64,000 bases of DNA. Source: Aliterella atlantica CENA595. GTDB lineage: Bacteria > Cyanobacteriota > Cyanobacteriia > Cyanobacteriales > Chroococcidiopsidaceae. Shown piece after piece: positions 45,994 through 55,082 of this stretch; the stretch's first letter is position 1, and each line of letters begins with the position of its first letter. A model generated the notes under the pieces. It ran no database searches. It saw only the letters and a list, made by a program, of their open reading frames with translations, and was not told the DNA's origin. The position numbers were made by a program, and so were the translations under genes. The stretch covers positions 1 to 64,000 of the forward strand of contig NZ_JYON01000002.1 of NCBI RefSeq assembly GCF_000952155.1, in the 5' to 3' direction.

Positions 45994-46021
45994 ACTCAAA
46001 ACTCAAAACTTAAAACTCAAA
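45994..46021. repeat. heptamer tandem repeat ACTCAAA
   Basis: Four copies of ACTCAAA, one with a single change (ACTTAAA), between the ThDP-enzyme gene and the DJ-1-like gene. Another cyanobacterial short tandem repeat. Confidence 0.8.
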
Positions 46022-46025
46022 ACTA

Positions 46026-46877
46026 CTACCAGCCGTAGCGTCTCAACCCTTGCTCTAAAACTTCCACAACCTTTTGCCCAGTCATGTAAGAATCTGGAGT
46101 TGAGCGACCTGTGATAAATGGGTAATCAACAATTACTGATGTTTCTTTGCCCACATTGCCGTGATAGCCTCCTTCTGGTCCTGTAGCATCGCGCAAGATG
46201 TACTCTAAGGGATAGAACGGGGGACCGAAGTTAATGCTGCCTAAACTGGGATTGATGTTTTCGCCCATAAATCCCGTCCCGTCTTTGTAGTCGTATTCCA
46301 AGCAATGACCTGTGACGTGCTTGCCCCAAATAATGCTCTGGCGATCGCCTATATCCCGCGCAAAGGCTAGAGCTGGTACGCCGTAACACTCTGCAGCGAT
46401 GGGCTTGCCCATCTGATAAAAGCACAAAATCAGATCGTGGACTCTAAAGTTATTGACTAAATCCACCATCGGACCTGCACCGCCGACAATCAACATCGTG
46501 TCGTATTGTTGCAAGTCTGTTGCTTTCAACCCGTCGAGCTGGCGATAATACTCTTCCATTTCGCGGATGAATTTGGGCGAACTCCAATAAGGGCGTTCTG
46601 GCAACCATTCGCGCAGGTTTTTGGGATTATCTAGGCGTGGGTTGTTGGGGTCGTCTATTGCTTTTACTTTGTCTGCCATATCTTGAGAAACTACAGTTCG
46701 TCCTAATGGCGGATCGATGTATGTAGCGTCCATGCTGACAGAGATAGCTACTGGTCTTTTACCTGTAGGAGTGGCAAAATCAACTTGGTATCCGGCGTTA
46801 TCGAAGGTTTCTAAAGGACCAATTAGTTCTTCTCCCCAGTAACCCCATTCTGAAAGGATAATTAAAACTTTTTTCAT
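46026..46877 (-). CDS. DJ-1/PfpI (ThiJ) family protein, long form
   Basis: A 283-residue DJ-1/PfpI protein. Opening strand: KKVLIILSEWGYWGEELIGP; the nucleophile elbow Cys is in PIAAECYGVPALAFARD (residue ~165), and an acidic residue in EWGYWGEE may polarise it. The size and an insert (residues ~60-110) recall Hsp31-like members, which act as glyoxalases, deglycases or chaperones. Exact role unknown. In the AraC-headed run, with a second DJ-1-type gene nearby. Confidence 0.83.
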   Translation of the reverse strand: MKKVLIILSEWGYWGEELIGPLETFDNAGYQVDFATPTGKRPVAISVSMDATYIDPPLGRTVVSQDMADKVKAIDDPNNPRLDNPKNLREWLPERPYWSSPKFIREMEEYYRQLDGLKATDLQQYDTMLIVGGAGPMVDLVNNFRVHDLILCFYQMGKPIAAECYGVPALAFARDIGDRQSIIWGKHVTGHCLEYDYKDGTGFMGENINPSLGSINFGPPFYPLEYILRDATGPEGGYHGNVGKETSVIVDYPFITGRSTPDSYMTGQKVVEVLEQGLRRYGW

Positions 46878-46912
46878 GACTTCATCTCCTGTGGTTTGTT
46901 AAATGCGATCGC

Positions 46913-47161
46913 TTATTCAACGAAAAAATCTGAGTCTGTCAGGTTAGTTGCAGGAAAACACCTTGATTTGACTTGTGTTGCAGTTAAGCAATTGCGGTAG
47001 TTCGCGCCGCGATATTTCAACTTAGGTTCGGGTGCGGGTAGAACTTGCCCGAATTGTTGAATTGTGTATTCTACGCCGCGATATTTTGCTGTTGTTTCGC
47101 TTTCCAAGATTCTGCGTGTGGGGGCGGGTTCGTAAGCAATGCCGCGATATGAGAGTTTCAT
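46913..47161 (-). CDS. DUF4278 protein
   Basis: An 82-residue cyanobacterial DUF4278 protein: MKLSYRGIAYEP at the N-terminus. Three copies of a Y/K-Y-R-G-x-x-Y unit are visible: SYRGIAY, KYRGVEY and KYRGANY. DUF4278 proteins are often induced by stress and of unknown function; the repeats suggest three similar short strands. Start preceded by GGAGTAAA. Part of the minus-strand cluster. Confidence 0.82.
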   Translation of the reverse strand: MKLSYRGIAYEPAPTRRILESETTAKYRGVEYTIQQFGQVLPAPEPKLKYRGANYRNCLTATQVKSRCFPATNLTDSDFFVE

Positions 47162-47335
47162 CTTTTACTCCTTGTAGGTTATTGTCATTTGGCGAAGAAA
47201 CAGCCTAATTATGAGAATCTGCCATTGGGATTGAAAAGTTTGAATGGACAAAGAGGGATTGCTAAGTAGGTTATTGCCTACTCCGTGTTTGTTGGATGTG
47301 CCTATTTAGGAAATAGTGGAAATACTTGCTTGCGG

Positions 47336-47950
47336 CTATTGAGCGACAATTAGATGAGCGATCGCTTCAATAAATTTATCTACATCTGCACCGGATCTAC
47401 CTGTTACTACATCGCCGTCTACAACTATTCCTGATGCTGATGGCGTGTAAATTGCTCCGGCGTTAGCGATGTCTGCAAGCACTACTTCATGACAAATAAC
47501 TTTGCGTCCTTTAAGCAAGTCTGGGATTGGTGTGAGTATCCACAAGCCATGACACAAGAAACCTTTGATAATTTGGGGGTTGTGCATTGCTTTAGCGAAC
47601 AACTGCACTGCTGGGGCGGTTTGCGTCTGCTGGGGGCTAATTGCTTGTCCCTCTGGCGGTTGAAAGTAACGCAGACGTACGCTGGTGTAGTTAGCCGCCA
47701 TAATTACCGCTGCATATTCGTTGATGTCTGCATTTTGGAAGTCCATATTTACATCTAAATATTGGAGTTCTTTGCCTACTTCATCGACATCGCTGACAAA
47801 ACGGGCGCTTGGTTGGTTCCACAGCCGCGACATTAAATGCACTGTTGCGCCTAATTCGGGGAATTTTGTTTGATAAGCTACAATTTCTTCGGGAATGTAC
47901 TCAGTTTCTACGAGTACGGCGATTTTTTTGCCTGCTAGCGGTAGTACCAT
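47336..47950 (-). CDS. DJ-1/PfpI family protein, short form
   Basis: A 204-residue DJ-1/PfpI protein starting MVLPLAGKKIAVLVETEYIP. The nucleophile elbow Cys is in IIKGFLCHGLWILTP, with a preceding Glu in VLVETEYIPEE. It begins one base after the stop of the AGE-fold gene, so translation is coupled. The N-terminal residues MERINK of a longer frame overlap that gene and are unlikely. May detoxify reactive carbonyls made in the pathway, by analogy only. Confidence 0.82.
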   Translation of the reverse strand: MVLPLAGKKIAVLVETEYIPEEIVAYQTKFPELGATVHLMSRLWNQPSARFVSDVDEVGKELQYLDVNMDFQNADINEYAAVIMAANYTSVRLRYFQPPEGQAISPQQTQTAPAVQLFAKAMHNPQIIKGFLCHGLWILTPIPDLLKGRKVICHEVVLADIANAGAIYTPSASGIVVDGDVVTGRSGADVDKFIEAIAHLIVAQ

Positions 47951-47951
47951 C

Positions 47952-49940
47952 TTATTTATCCTTTCCACTTACAGGAGTAAATTGGACGATGATTTCTGCT
48001 TCGGAACCGAGTTTTAGTTCTTCTTCGCTTAATTCGATGCGGAAATTATCTGGATCTAGAGTAGTGCGATCGCTTCCATCTATACTGACTCTGGTAACTT
48101 CCAAAGTACCTGGTTTTACAAAGTCTGGTAGCACGTTAATTGAGCGCTGACGACAGTTTGCATTCGGCTTGAAGTATAAGCAGAAAGGTTCTTTGGTTAC
48201 ATAAGAACTGATATAAACGTGAGCCAAGTAATTCAGTTCAAAGGAATGGTAGCCTGAAATTGAGTGACTGCCTTTATTGCCATATTCGCCTTGAACTACA
48301 GGTACGCCTGAGTCTGTAACTCGGAAATAAATACCTTTGTTTTCTCGATCTAGGAAAAATAAGTTCCAGAATGAGGCTGTTTCTCTTGCCAATTGTAAAT
48401 ACTCGTTCTTTTGGTCTTTATCTTCATTGGTACAGCCGTAGAGGATAAAGTAAGCTAAAATTGCTTGCTCCTGTTGCCAAAAGTCTTTGGTATTATTCCA
48501 AGGAAATTCTATCGGCATATCGTTTTTGGGGTTGCGTTCTACGGCATCAAATAGCCCGCCTCGGAATAAATCTATTCCTGTCTCTACCATCGAATTGCCT
48601 AATTTATCTGCTAGCTGCATCAAGCGATCGCCTAACTGCTTTAATTCATCATTAGATTGCGAATAATAATAGTTAGCAACGCGAGTCAAATTCCAAGAAA
48701 TTTTCAAATTGTGTCCGACTACAGCCCGATCTTGTTGCCAGCGCCAGTTTTTATCTGGTTTCCAATCTTTAAAGAACTTCTCATTCACAAAAGGAACGCT
48801 GGGATCGGGATCGGGGAACTTTTCTAAAATAATTCTCGATGTGTTATAAAGAATTACTTTACAAGTTTCTAGAAATTCATTAATTTCCTCATACCCACCA
48901 TCTTTTTTCGGCAATGGTTCTAAAGCCAAAATTAAGTTAACTAGATAAGCCGGAATATGATCGCCAATCGAGTTCCAATTTTTACGCGCCTGGTTATGAC
49001 CTAATGCGCTGCTATCTGGAGTCATTGTGGCATAATCAAGATGCGAGAAATAATCTCCAAAGGCGTTTACGCCATACTCTGATTCGCGATCTAAAAAGAA
49101 ATCATTAAAGGCGCAAACTGTCCGTTTAATATCATCCAAAACTTCCCAATCTAGCGTAATTCGGTAGTATTGAGTTAGTCCTGCTAAAGCATAAATTTGT
49201 TCGTATAGGGGAATTGTATCGCGGTCATCTTCATTGAGCGATCGCATATACAATTGATAGCTAAACTTGGTTTTACGCTTGCCAAAAGCCCAAAAACAAT
49301 GCTTGCCATCATGCGTCAAGCTGCGAAAAGTTTCGCGTTGGTACTGTACTCCAGCACGCGCGGCGGAAAGGTAACGTTCGCATCCAGTTAATAAATAAGC
49401 TGAGGAAAGTCCGTATATTAATCTAGATAAAGTTGCACATTCTTGAATGTTATCGTCTGCTGGCAAACCAATAATATTTAAATTAGTTTGGTAGAGGGCA
49501 TAATCATCAATTTCGTAAGTTTGTTTGTTGGGAAATAAAAAACCTAACCAAGTATCAGCAAACCGAGAAATCTGGGTTAACCACCAATGAGTTTCTTCAA
49601 ATAAAAACTCTCCATCTGCTGATTGAAGCAAGTTAACATTTCGCGCATCAAAACGCTTTTTTTCGCCATCTTCTAAATAAACACCTTGTAAAATTACTAA
49701 GCGATTTGGCTGGATATACTTAGCAATTAATTGTTGTGGCGTTCCTGCAAAACCTTCAGGATTTGGGATGCGATCGCGATTTACTCCATCTAAATTTTGG
49801 ACAAAACCAAACTGCGTTTCTCTACCTACAGAAACTAGAAACTCATCGCCACTGCGACATTCAATTGTAAATTCGTTTGCGTTTTGATTTTCATTAACTA
49901 CTTTTCCTGTCAAAGTTGTGTTTAATGTAAATCGCCTCAT
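47952..49940 (-). CDS. AGE-like (alpha/alpha)6-barrel protein
   Basis: A large 662-residue protein I would place in the N-acylglucosamine 2-epimerase (AGE)-like barrel family. Supporting stretches: HWWLTQISRFADTWLGFLFP, GHNLKISWNLTRVANYYYSQ, FPWNNTKDFWQQEQAILAYF and SGYHSFELNYLAHVYISSYV. The His, Trp and Glu in these parts resemble AGE active-site positions. N- (1-~110) and C-terminal (~600-662) beta-rich parts are additional. Substrate unknown; a sugar or similar polyol is likely. First enzyme gene after the AraC gene in the cluster, and the DJ-1 short-form gene is directly coupled to it. Confidence 0.7.
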   Translation of the reverse strand: MRRFTLNTTLTGKVVNENQNANEFTIECRSGDEFLVSVGRETQFGFVQNLDGVNRDRIPNPEGFAGTPQQLIAKYIQPNRLVILQGVYLEDGEKKRFDARNVNLLQSADGEFLFEETHWWLTQISRFADTWLGFLFPNKQTYEIDDYALYQTNLNIIGLPADDNIQECATLSRLIYGLSSAYLLTGCERYLSAARAGVQYQRETFRSLTHDGKHCFWAFGKRKTKFSYQLYMRSLNEDDRDTIPLYEQIYALAGLTQYYRITLDWEVLDDIKRTVCAFNDFFLDRESEYGVNAFGDYFSHLDYATMTPDSSALGHNQARKNWNSIGDHIPAYLVNLILALEPLPKKDGGYEEINEFLETCKVILYNTSRIILEKFPDPDPSVPFVNEKFFKDWKPDKNWRWQQDRAVVGHNLKISWNLTRVANYYYSQSNDELKQLGDRLMQLADKLGNSMVETGIDLFRGGLFDAVERNPKNDMPIEFPWNNTKDFWQQEQAILAYFILYGCTNEDKDQKNEYLQLARETASFWNLFFLDRENKGIYFRVTDSGVPVVQGEYGNKGSHSISGYHSFELNYLAHVYISSYVTKEPFCLYFKPNANCRQRSINVLPDFVKPGTLEVTRVSIDGSDRTTLDPDNFRIELSEEELKLGSEAEIIVQFTPVSGKDK

Positions 49941-50244
49941 CTATTTCTCCTTTAAATTTGTGTTGACATACGCTTTTCTACTGTTGTTATTAGTTTAGTT
50001 ATAAAAATATTTGCCTTCAAGGGATGATTTTTCTGTAACATTGGTCATTTTTTAGTTTTCGATCTGGGTTCAACTATCTATTCACATAAAACAAAGCTCT
50101 CTAGTAACTTGCAAGCAAGAACATAGAGAGCAGTTAAATTCTTAAAAGAAGAGGATTTTATTGATATTAAGACAAACAGATATTACTAATTAAAAATTGA
50201 TAACTTGAGTTAGTAAAGATGCATCCCAAAATATGGAGTTTTAC
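49941..50244. other. gap between AraC gene and AGE-fold gene
   Basis: No gene. It holds a terminator-like hairpin (50096-50131) and, next to the start of the AGE-fold gene, the likely promoter for the enzyme run read leftwards. I could not fix promoter elements or an AraC site. Confidence 0.45.
50096..50131 (-). terminator. terminator-like inverted repeat after the AraC gene
   Basis: GCTCTCTA (50096-50103) and TAGAGAGC (50124-50131) pair perfectly over 8 bp. On the minus strand the hairpin is followed by TTTGTTTTATG, which fits termination of the AraC transcript. A nested CTTGCAAG-type hairpin fills the loop. Confidence 0.5.
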
Positions 50245-51141
50245 TTAATTACGTTGCAGAAGTCGCCATGCTTGCGGAGTTGTACCGTTAACTCGTCGAA
50301 ACAAGCGAATAAAATGCCCTGCATCTAAATAGCCTACTGTTTCAGCAATTTCCGCAACTGAGCGATCGCTTTCTAATAGTAACGTACGGGCGCGGGCGAT
50401 TCGATGTTCTACAATCCAACGATTTACAGTTCTACCTGTTTCGCGTCTAACCAAATCGGTAAGATATGCCGGAGAAAGGTTAACAGCCTTTGCTACTTCA
50501 TGCAAACTAATTGGGTTGCAGTATTGAGTTTCAATGAAACTAAAAACTTTTGTTAGTAAAGGCGATTTTTCCACAGGACGTTTTTTTAATTGAGGTTCTG
50601 CAAGTCTTGTCGTATCAATTAGTAACAAGATCAATAACGCTCGTGCTGCCTCTGTAAAACCTAAATATTTATTTTCTAGCTCCATTTTAAGCTGCTGAAC
50701 TTGTGTTAACCAACGTTGGCGATTTTCTAAAGGAATATGTAAATGCTTAGATGAAAAATCTCGATCTTTAAATAAGGAAAGTAAAAACAATTCATTAGGT
50801 GGCATGAGAAATAAATCTGCATCGGTTCTTGCTGGATTCAAAGCATCAGCCCCAAAAGCAATAATCCATTTATTAGCATTGTCTAAACCACTTGGATCGT
50901 GAGTTTCACCAGGTGAAAGTGCAAATAAATCGCCAGCCTTTGCCCAAATTTGGCGATCGCCCATGCGATACCAACCTTCACCATCTTCCACAAAAAATAA
51001 CTCAAAAAAATTGTGTGCGTGAGGACGTGATGATTGTTTAGCCTCCGTACCTTTAATGTGTAAAACAGACAAACGCGGAGTTTCAGGGCATGAAGAAGTA
51101 AGATTTAATATAGTAGGATTAAGAGCGATAGCTTTCTGCAT
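50245..51141 (-). CDS. AraC family transcriptional regulator
   Basis: A 298-residue AraC/XylS regulator. An N-terminal cupin domain (HAHNFFELFFVEDGEGWYRM, residues ~38-57) would bind an effector. The C-terminal double HTH is clear: SLHEVAKAVNLSPAYLTDLV (residues ~208-227) and VAEIAETVGYLDAGHFIRLF (second HTH, ~258-277). It heads the minus-strand run and likely controls the enzymes downstream. A palindrome CCGTAA-CT-TTACGG lies 46 nt before its start and could be an autoregulatory site. Confidence 0.92.
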   Translation of the reverse strand: MQKAIALNPTILNLTSSCPETPRLSVLHIKGTEAKQSSRPHAHNFFELFFVEDGEGWYRMGDRQIWAKAGDLFALSPGETHDPSGLDNANKWIIAFGADALNPARTDADLFLMPPNELFLLSLFKDRDFSSKHLHIPLENRQRWLTQVQQLKMELENKYLGFTEAARALLILLLIDTTRLAEPQLKKRPVEKSPLLTKVFSFIETQYCNPISLHEVAKAVNLSPAYLTDLVRRETGRTVNRWIVEHRIARARTLLLESDRSVAEIAETVGYLDAGHFIRLFRRVNGTTPQAWRLLQRN

Positions 51142-51973
51142 AAAATCTCCATGAATGCAGTCACATTTACTTTCTACGCATTACAACCGTAACTTTACGG
51201 ATTTTTAGCTAAATCTTTTATTAAGTTTGTCAATTTTTAAATATTGTGTAATAAAAAACACATATCATTTATGAAGATTGGCTGTCAATACATAGAAACT
51301 CAGGAAAATTATGTCGATCCGCAGTATATTTTGTGGCAATCGAAGCGCAGATTGAACGCGATCGCATATATCTAGTTTATTGAAAATGTGAGTAAAATAA
51401 TGCTCTATAAATCCTCACTAAGATAGACTTTCTGAGCAATTTTTACCTTGATTTATTGGCTTTATGACATCAAGTTCTCATTTGCTCGCACAGTTAGCCA
51501 AGATGTAAGCCGCAAAAAACTTGAGAGCGATGGTAGATTCTACTCGACTAAAATTTTGGGAAACTAAGCCAATAGCTGCGGTAATTTGCTTTAAAAAAGA
51601 GAGTTTGAGCAAATTACCGCTTCCACATCTGTTAAATGTCTACTGAAGTAGGTAAACAATAAAGGATTAAATACTTTAAAAGTTGGCTCAAAATCTATTT
51701 TATGCTTCATATCTGGCTATGCGTAGAATTTCCTGAGATTTCCAGAGGTAAAGAGATAGTATCAATCTTCCCAATGTCAGTAATAACGCAACAGAGAAGG
51801 TGAGAGCAGTCAAACTGAGGGTTGCCAACTAACCTTAATGCTAAATCCAGATATTTTCTGTAATGACAAATACGCTTTTCTGCAATTACTTTAGCAATTG
51901 TAGGCAATTAGCTCCTAACAGCCATCAACAAGAAGGAGCAAATAAGTAGTCTTGAAACTAAATACATACCCTT
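51142..51973. other. 832-nt gene-poor region
   Basis: I see no convincing gene. A 66-codon minus-strand frame at 51707-51907 (residues like LALRLVGNPQFDCSHLLCCV) has a plausible composition and could be a decayed gene, but no family is recognised. Near 51187-51200 is the palindrome CCGTAACTTTACGG, and at 51578-51620 a long inverted repeat. The region may include remains of a mobile element; no transposase is seen. Confidence 0.45.
51578..51620. repeat. 13-bp perfect inverted repeat
   Basis: GCGGTAATTTGCT (51578-51590) and AGCAAATTACCGC (51608-51620) form a perfect 13-bp stem with a 17-nt loop. No T-run follows, so a terminator is less likely than a miniature-repeat or regulatory hairpin. Confidence 0.65.
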
Positions 51974-52750
51974 ATGTCTCCCCCTGTTATTGAAGTTGCA
52001 TCCTTTCAGGATATTTTGAACGTTATTGACAGCAAAAAGGCTCAGTTCGCTCAAGCTTCCCTATTTCAATTTATGCAAGATAGTAGCATCTCGCCGCTAC
52101 AGCGACTAGGATTTGCCCCCTGTATCGCCCATTTCATCATGAGTTTTGGGGATCTAAATAAATACGTATTTCGTGACGAATCTAGCACCGATCTAATTCA
52201 GAGTGCGATCGACAAGCATACCTATGAAGATGACCATCATTGGCATTGGTTTCTGCGCGACTTGCAGATATTGGGTTTTGACTGTTCTCAAAGCTTCGTA
52301 GATACCTTGCGATCGCTGTGGAGCAACGAAACTTGCATCACCAGACAATTATCCTATCGACTCTCTGCTTATACCCTAAATGCCGAGCCAATTGTTAAGC
52401 TGGCAGCCATTGAAGCAGTTGAAGCTACAGGCAATATTTTATTTGGCTACACTACCCAAGTTGCTCAAGAGTTAGAAAGCATCACCAAGCAGGAATATAT
52501 TTACTTTGGCAAGTTTCATTTGGCTGTGGAAACAGGTCATGCTGTTAAAGATGACGATGCTGAGGTGCAACTGGGAGCTATTACCTTAAGTGCAGAGATG
52601 AAACAACAGGCATTGGATGTTGTCGAGCGTGTTTTTGACTTGTTCGCAGCTTGGTTAGATGAAATGTTGACCTATGCGAAGCTTCATCCCGTTCAAAATA
52701 GGCTTTTTCCTACTGCTAACTCAGAAATGAGCGCCATAAAACCTATATAA
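51974..52750 (+). CDS. heme-oxygenase-like-fold diiron protein
   Basis: A 258-residue helical protein that reads as a heme-oxygenase-like metal-dependent oxidase (iron-containing redox family). Potential metal-binding residues lie in DKHTYEDDHHWHWFLRDLQI (Glu and several His), AIEAVEATGNILFG (two Glu) and FHLAVETGHAVKDDDAE (His, Glu, His, Asp). Relatives cleave or hydroxylate fatty acids or amino acids; the substrate is unknown. The next gene, a glutathionyl-hydroquinone reductase, follows on the same strand 63 nt later, so a joint role in handling a quinone or phenolic compound is possible. Confidence 0.72.
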   Translation: MSPPVIEVASFQDILNVIDSKKAQFAQASLFQFMQDSSISPLQRLGFAPCIAHFIMSFGDLNKYVFRDESSTDLIQSAIDKHTYEDDHHWHWFLRDLQILGFDCSQSFVDTLRSLWSNETCITRQLSYRLSAYTLNAEPIVKLAAIEAVEATGNILFGYTTQVAQELESITKQEYIYFGKFHLAVETGHAVKDDDAEVQLGAITLSAEMKQQALDVVERVFDLFAAWLDEMLTYAKLHPVQNRLFPTANSEMSAIKPI

Positions 52751-52813
52751 GTCAAAAGTTTTGAATCATAAATTTCATAGTTTGCAGACAAGCCCCAAGA
52801 TTAGGAGGTAATT

Positions 52814-53761
52814 ATGACATCAGGAATAATGCTCGCAGGCAAATGGATAACAAACAAGAATCAATCAAATTCCGAGGGTAAGTTTAACGAGACACCGACT
52901 ACATTCCGCGATCGCGTGACTATTGATGGCAAAAGCGGGTTTAAAGCAGAAGCAGGACGCTATCATCTCTATGTCTCTTTAGCGTGTCCTTGGGCGCATC
53001 GTACCCTAATTATGCGCGAACTCAAAAGGCTGCAAGATGCAATCTCAGTTTCAATCGTTGCTCCGATTATGAGCGACAAGGGCTGGATGTTTGCTCCAGT
53101 AGAAGGAGCTAGCCCTGACTGGGTGAATCATGCTCAATATCTGCAAGAGATATATTTAAAAGCCGATCCCAAATATACAGGGCGAGTAACAGTTCCGGTA
53201 TTGTGGGATAAGCAATCTTCAACCATCGTCAACAACGAATCTCGCGAAATTATGCGGATGTTTGATGTTGAGTTTGCTGCCTTAGCAACCCAGAAAATAG
53301 ATTTATACCCGCAAGATTTACAACAGCAGATTGATGAAACGATTGAAGCGATTTATCTGCCAATTAACGTTGGTGTATATCGCGCTGGTTTTGCGACTTC
53401 GCAAGCAGCCTACGAGGAAGCGGTGACTGAACTATTCGAGCATTTAGAGCGATGGGAAACTGTTTTAGGCGAGCAGCACTACTTATGTGGCGATCGCCTC
53501 ACCGAAGCTGATATTTGTATGTTTGTAACGCTATATCGTTTCGACTGCGTGTATTACAGTCATTTTAAGTGCAATTTGCGGCGAATTATCGATTATCCCC
53601 ACCTTTGGAATTATCTCAAGCAGCTATACCAGAACCCACAGTTTAAAGCGACGTGCAATCTGGACTATATTAAGCGCAGCTATTACATGAGTATGACTGA
53701 GATTAATCCGACTCGAATTGTCCCGAAAGGTCCAGCTATCGATTTTGAAGAACGGAACTAG
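52814..53761 (+). CDS. glutathionyl-hydroquinone reductase (GST Xi class)
   Basis: A 315-residue glutathione transferase of the Xi class (YqjG/PcpF-type). The catalytic Cys is in LYVSLACPWAHRTLIMRELK (residues ~55-74), near TFRDRV and the dimer/active motif VPVLWDKQSSTIVNNESREI. It would reduce glutathionylated hydroquinones in the cytoplasm. The start has a strong ribosome site (AGGAGG). It follows the diiron protein in what looks like a two-gene unit. Confidence 0.9.
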   Translation: MTSGIMLAGKWITNKNQSNSEGKFNETPTTFRDRVTIDGKSGFKAEAGRYHLYVSLACPWAHRTLIMRELKRLQDAISVSIVAPIMSDKGWMFAPVEGASPDWVNHAQYLQEIYLKADPKYTGRVTVPVLWDKQSSTIVNNESREIMRMFDVEFAALATQKIDLYPQDLQQQIDETIEAIYLPINVGVYRAGFATSQAAYEEAVTELFEHLERWETVLGEQHYLCGDRLTEADICMFVTLYRFDCVYYSHFKCNLRRIIDYPHLWNYLKQLYQNPQFKATCNLDYIKRSYYMSMTEINPTRIVPKGPAIDFEERN

Positions 53762-53988
53762 GAGCATCGCTGAGGTAAAATTCTTACTGTTATTGCCAAA
53801 AAAAGCGAACGAAGCGATCGCTCTATTAACAGACTCCAATTAATCCAAATCCTGCCCAATCGCGGGGTGAAGGCGTTTGTTTCATTGTTGTCAACATAGC
53901 TTGACGCGAAGCTTGCGCCTTATCAGTTTTTTTTGTGGAGATGGCAATAAAAATCAACCATTAACGCCGCCGTTGGCAAGTACATAAA

Positions 53989-54019
53989 GTAGGGTGCGTT
54001 GACTTGCAACGCACCCTAC
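53989..54019. repeat. 13-bp hairpin repeat
   Basis: GTAGGGTGCGTTG (53989-54001), loop ACTTG, CAACGCACCCTAC (54007-54019): a perfect 13-bp stem between two convergent genes. Such GGGTGCGTT/AACGCACCC palindromes occur in many copies in cyanobacteria. It may also serve as a bidirectional terminator. Confidence 0.8.
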
Positions 54020-54041
54020 CCATTTACCACTATTTAAGAAT

Positions 54042-55073
54042 TTATAGCTTATCGAGTGCAAAAGATTTTGAATTTATTAGATGCATTCCTGCTTTGGTAA
54101 ATCTTTCAAAAGCTGCATCAGCTTGTTCTGTATAGTCTACAATTCCTGGCACAACTACAGGCGAAGTGCAATCTTCGAGGATGTGTATTTTACAAGCAAG
54201 ACTTGAATCTATCTGCTGAATTTCTGTAAGTAAATCGTCAATTGTCCAAGCTACACAATGGCTTTTTGCTTGTCCGGCGATAATGACTTTATCAAATTCT
54301 AGCAGTTGACTAATTAAACGCGAGTTTTTTTGAGCGATCGCTCCACCTACACTATCCAATACTTCAGGGCGCAATACTGAGTAATTTTCCGTTAAGGGGT
54401 TATTACCCTTAATCTCAAATTGAGTTTGGCTGTCGCGTGCGATGCAATGAAAAAATACAGATTCTTCTACAGCAGAAACTAAAGCATGACCGATACCGCC
54501 CAGCATGGAATGATAAAACCAGACTGTCAATGGATATTTCCCATGTTGGCTTAATTGATTGACATAGTGCAAAGCGTGTTTTTGCAAAGTTTCGTAGTCT
54601 ACTTTCAAACTAGCAGCAACAGCAGGATTAACTTGCCAAATTCCTTGTTCGATATCGCTAGGTGTGATATTAGTAGCTGCGGGAGTTGGGTGTTCGCCAT
54701 CAGCATTTAGCCAAAATATTGGATGAAAAATCTGCATAGCAGTGTGCGTGTCTAATGTCGGCACAATCGCACTTATTACCCCTAAGTTGCGATAAATAAA
54801 CTCACACAACCGTTTATTATCATCTACAGCACCATTTCCCGATTGTCCGCCGACAAATAATTCAAAGCCAGGAATACAAAAAGTATTTTGCACGTCTATC
54901 AGTAACAGACAAACGCGCTCTTTATCTTTAGACGCGGGTGAAATATTGTGTTTTTTTGCCCAATCTCTCGCTAAATCGGCAATTTCTTGATAAGGTACGC
55001 GCCAGACTTCACCTACTTTTTCTGCTTGGAAGTGGGGAGGAATTGTTAGCTGGGTTGTTGTTTGTGTATTCAT
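54042..55073 (-). CDS. isochorismatase-family cysteine hydrolase
   Basis: A 343-residue isochorismatase-like protein. The catalytic Asp is in [18 protein letters not shown] (residues ~50-67) and the nucleophile Cys in [20 protein letters not shown] (residues ~263-282). The length exceeds the usual 180-210 residues, with a central insert (residues ~70-200). Relatives hydrolyse isochorismate, nicotinamide or ureido compounds; the substrate is unknown. It starts 9 nt after the MuiA-type gene. Confidence 0.85.
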   Translation of the reverse strand: MNTQTTTQLTIPPHFQAEKVGEVWRVPYQEIADLARDWAKKHNISPASKDKERVCLLLIDVQNTFCIPGFELFVGGQSGNGAVDDNKRLCEFIYRNLGVISAIVPTLDTHTAMQIFHPIFWLNADGEHPTPAATNITPSDIEQGIWQVNPAVAASLKVDYETLQKHALHYVNQLSQHGKYPLTVWFYHSMLGGIGHALVSAVEESVFFHCIARDSQTQFEIKGNNPLTENYSVLRPEVLDSVGGAIAQKNSRLISQLLEFDKVIIAGQAKSHCVAWTIDDLLTEIQQIDSSLACKIHILEDCTSPVVVPGIVDYTEQADAAFERFTKAGMHLINSKSFALDKL

Positions 55074-55082
55074 AAGCTTGTT

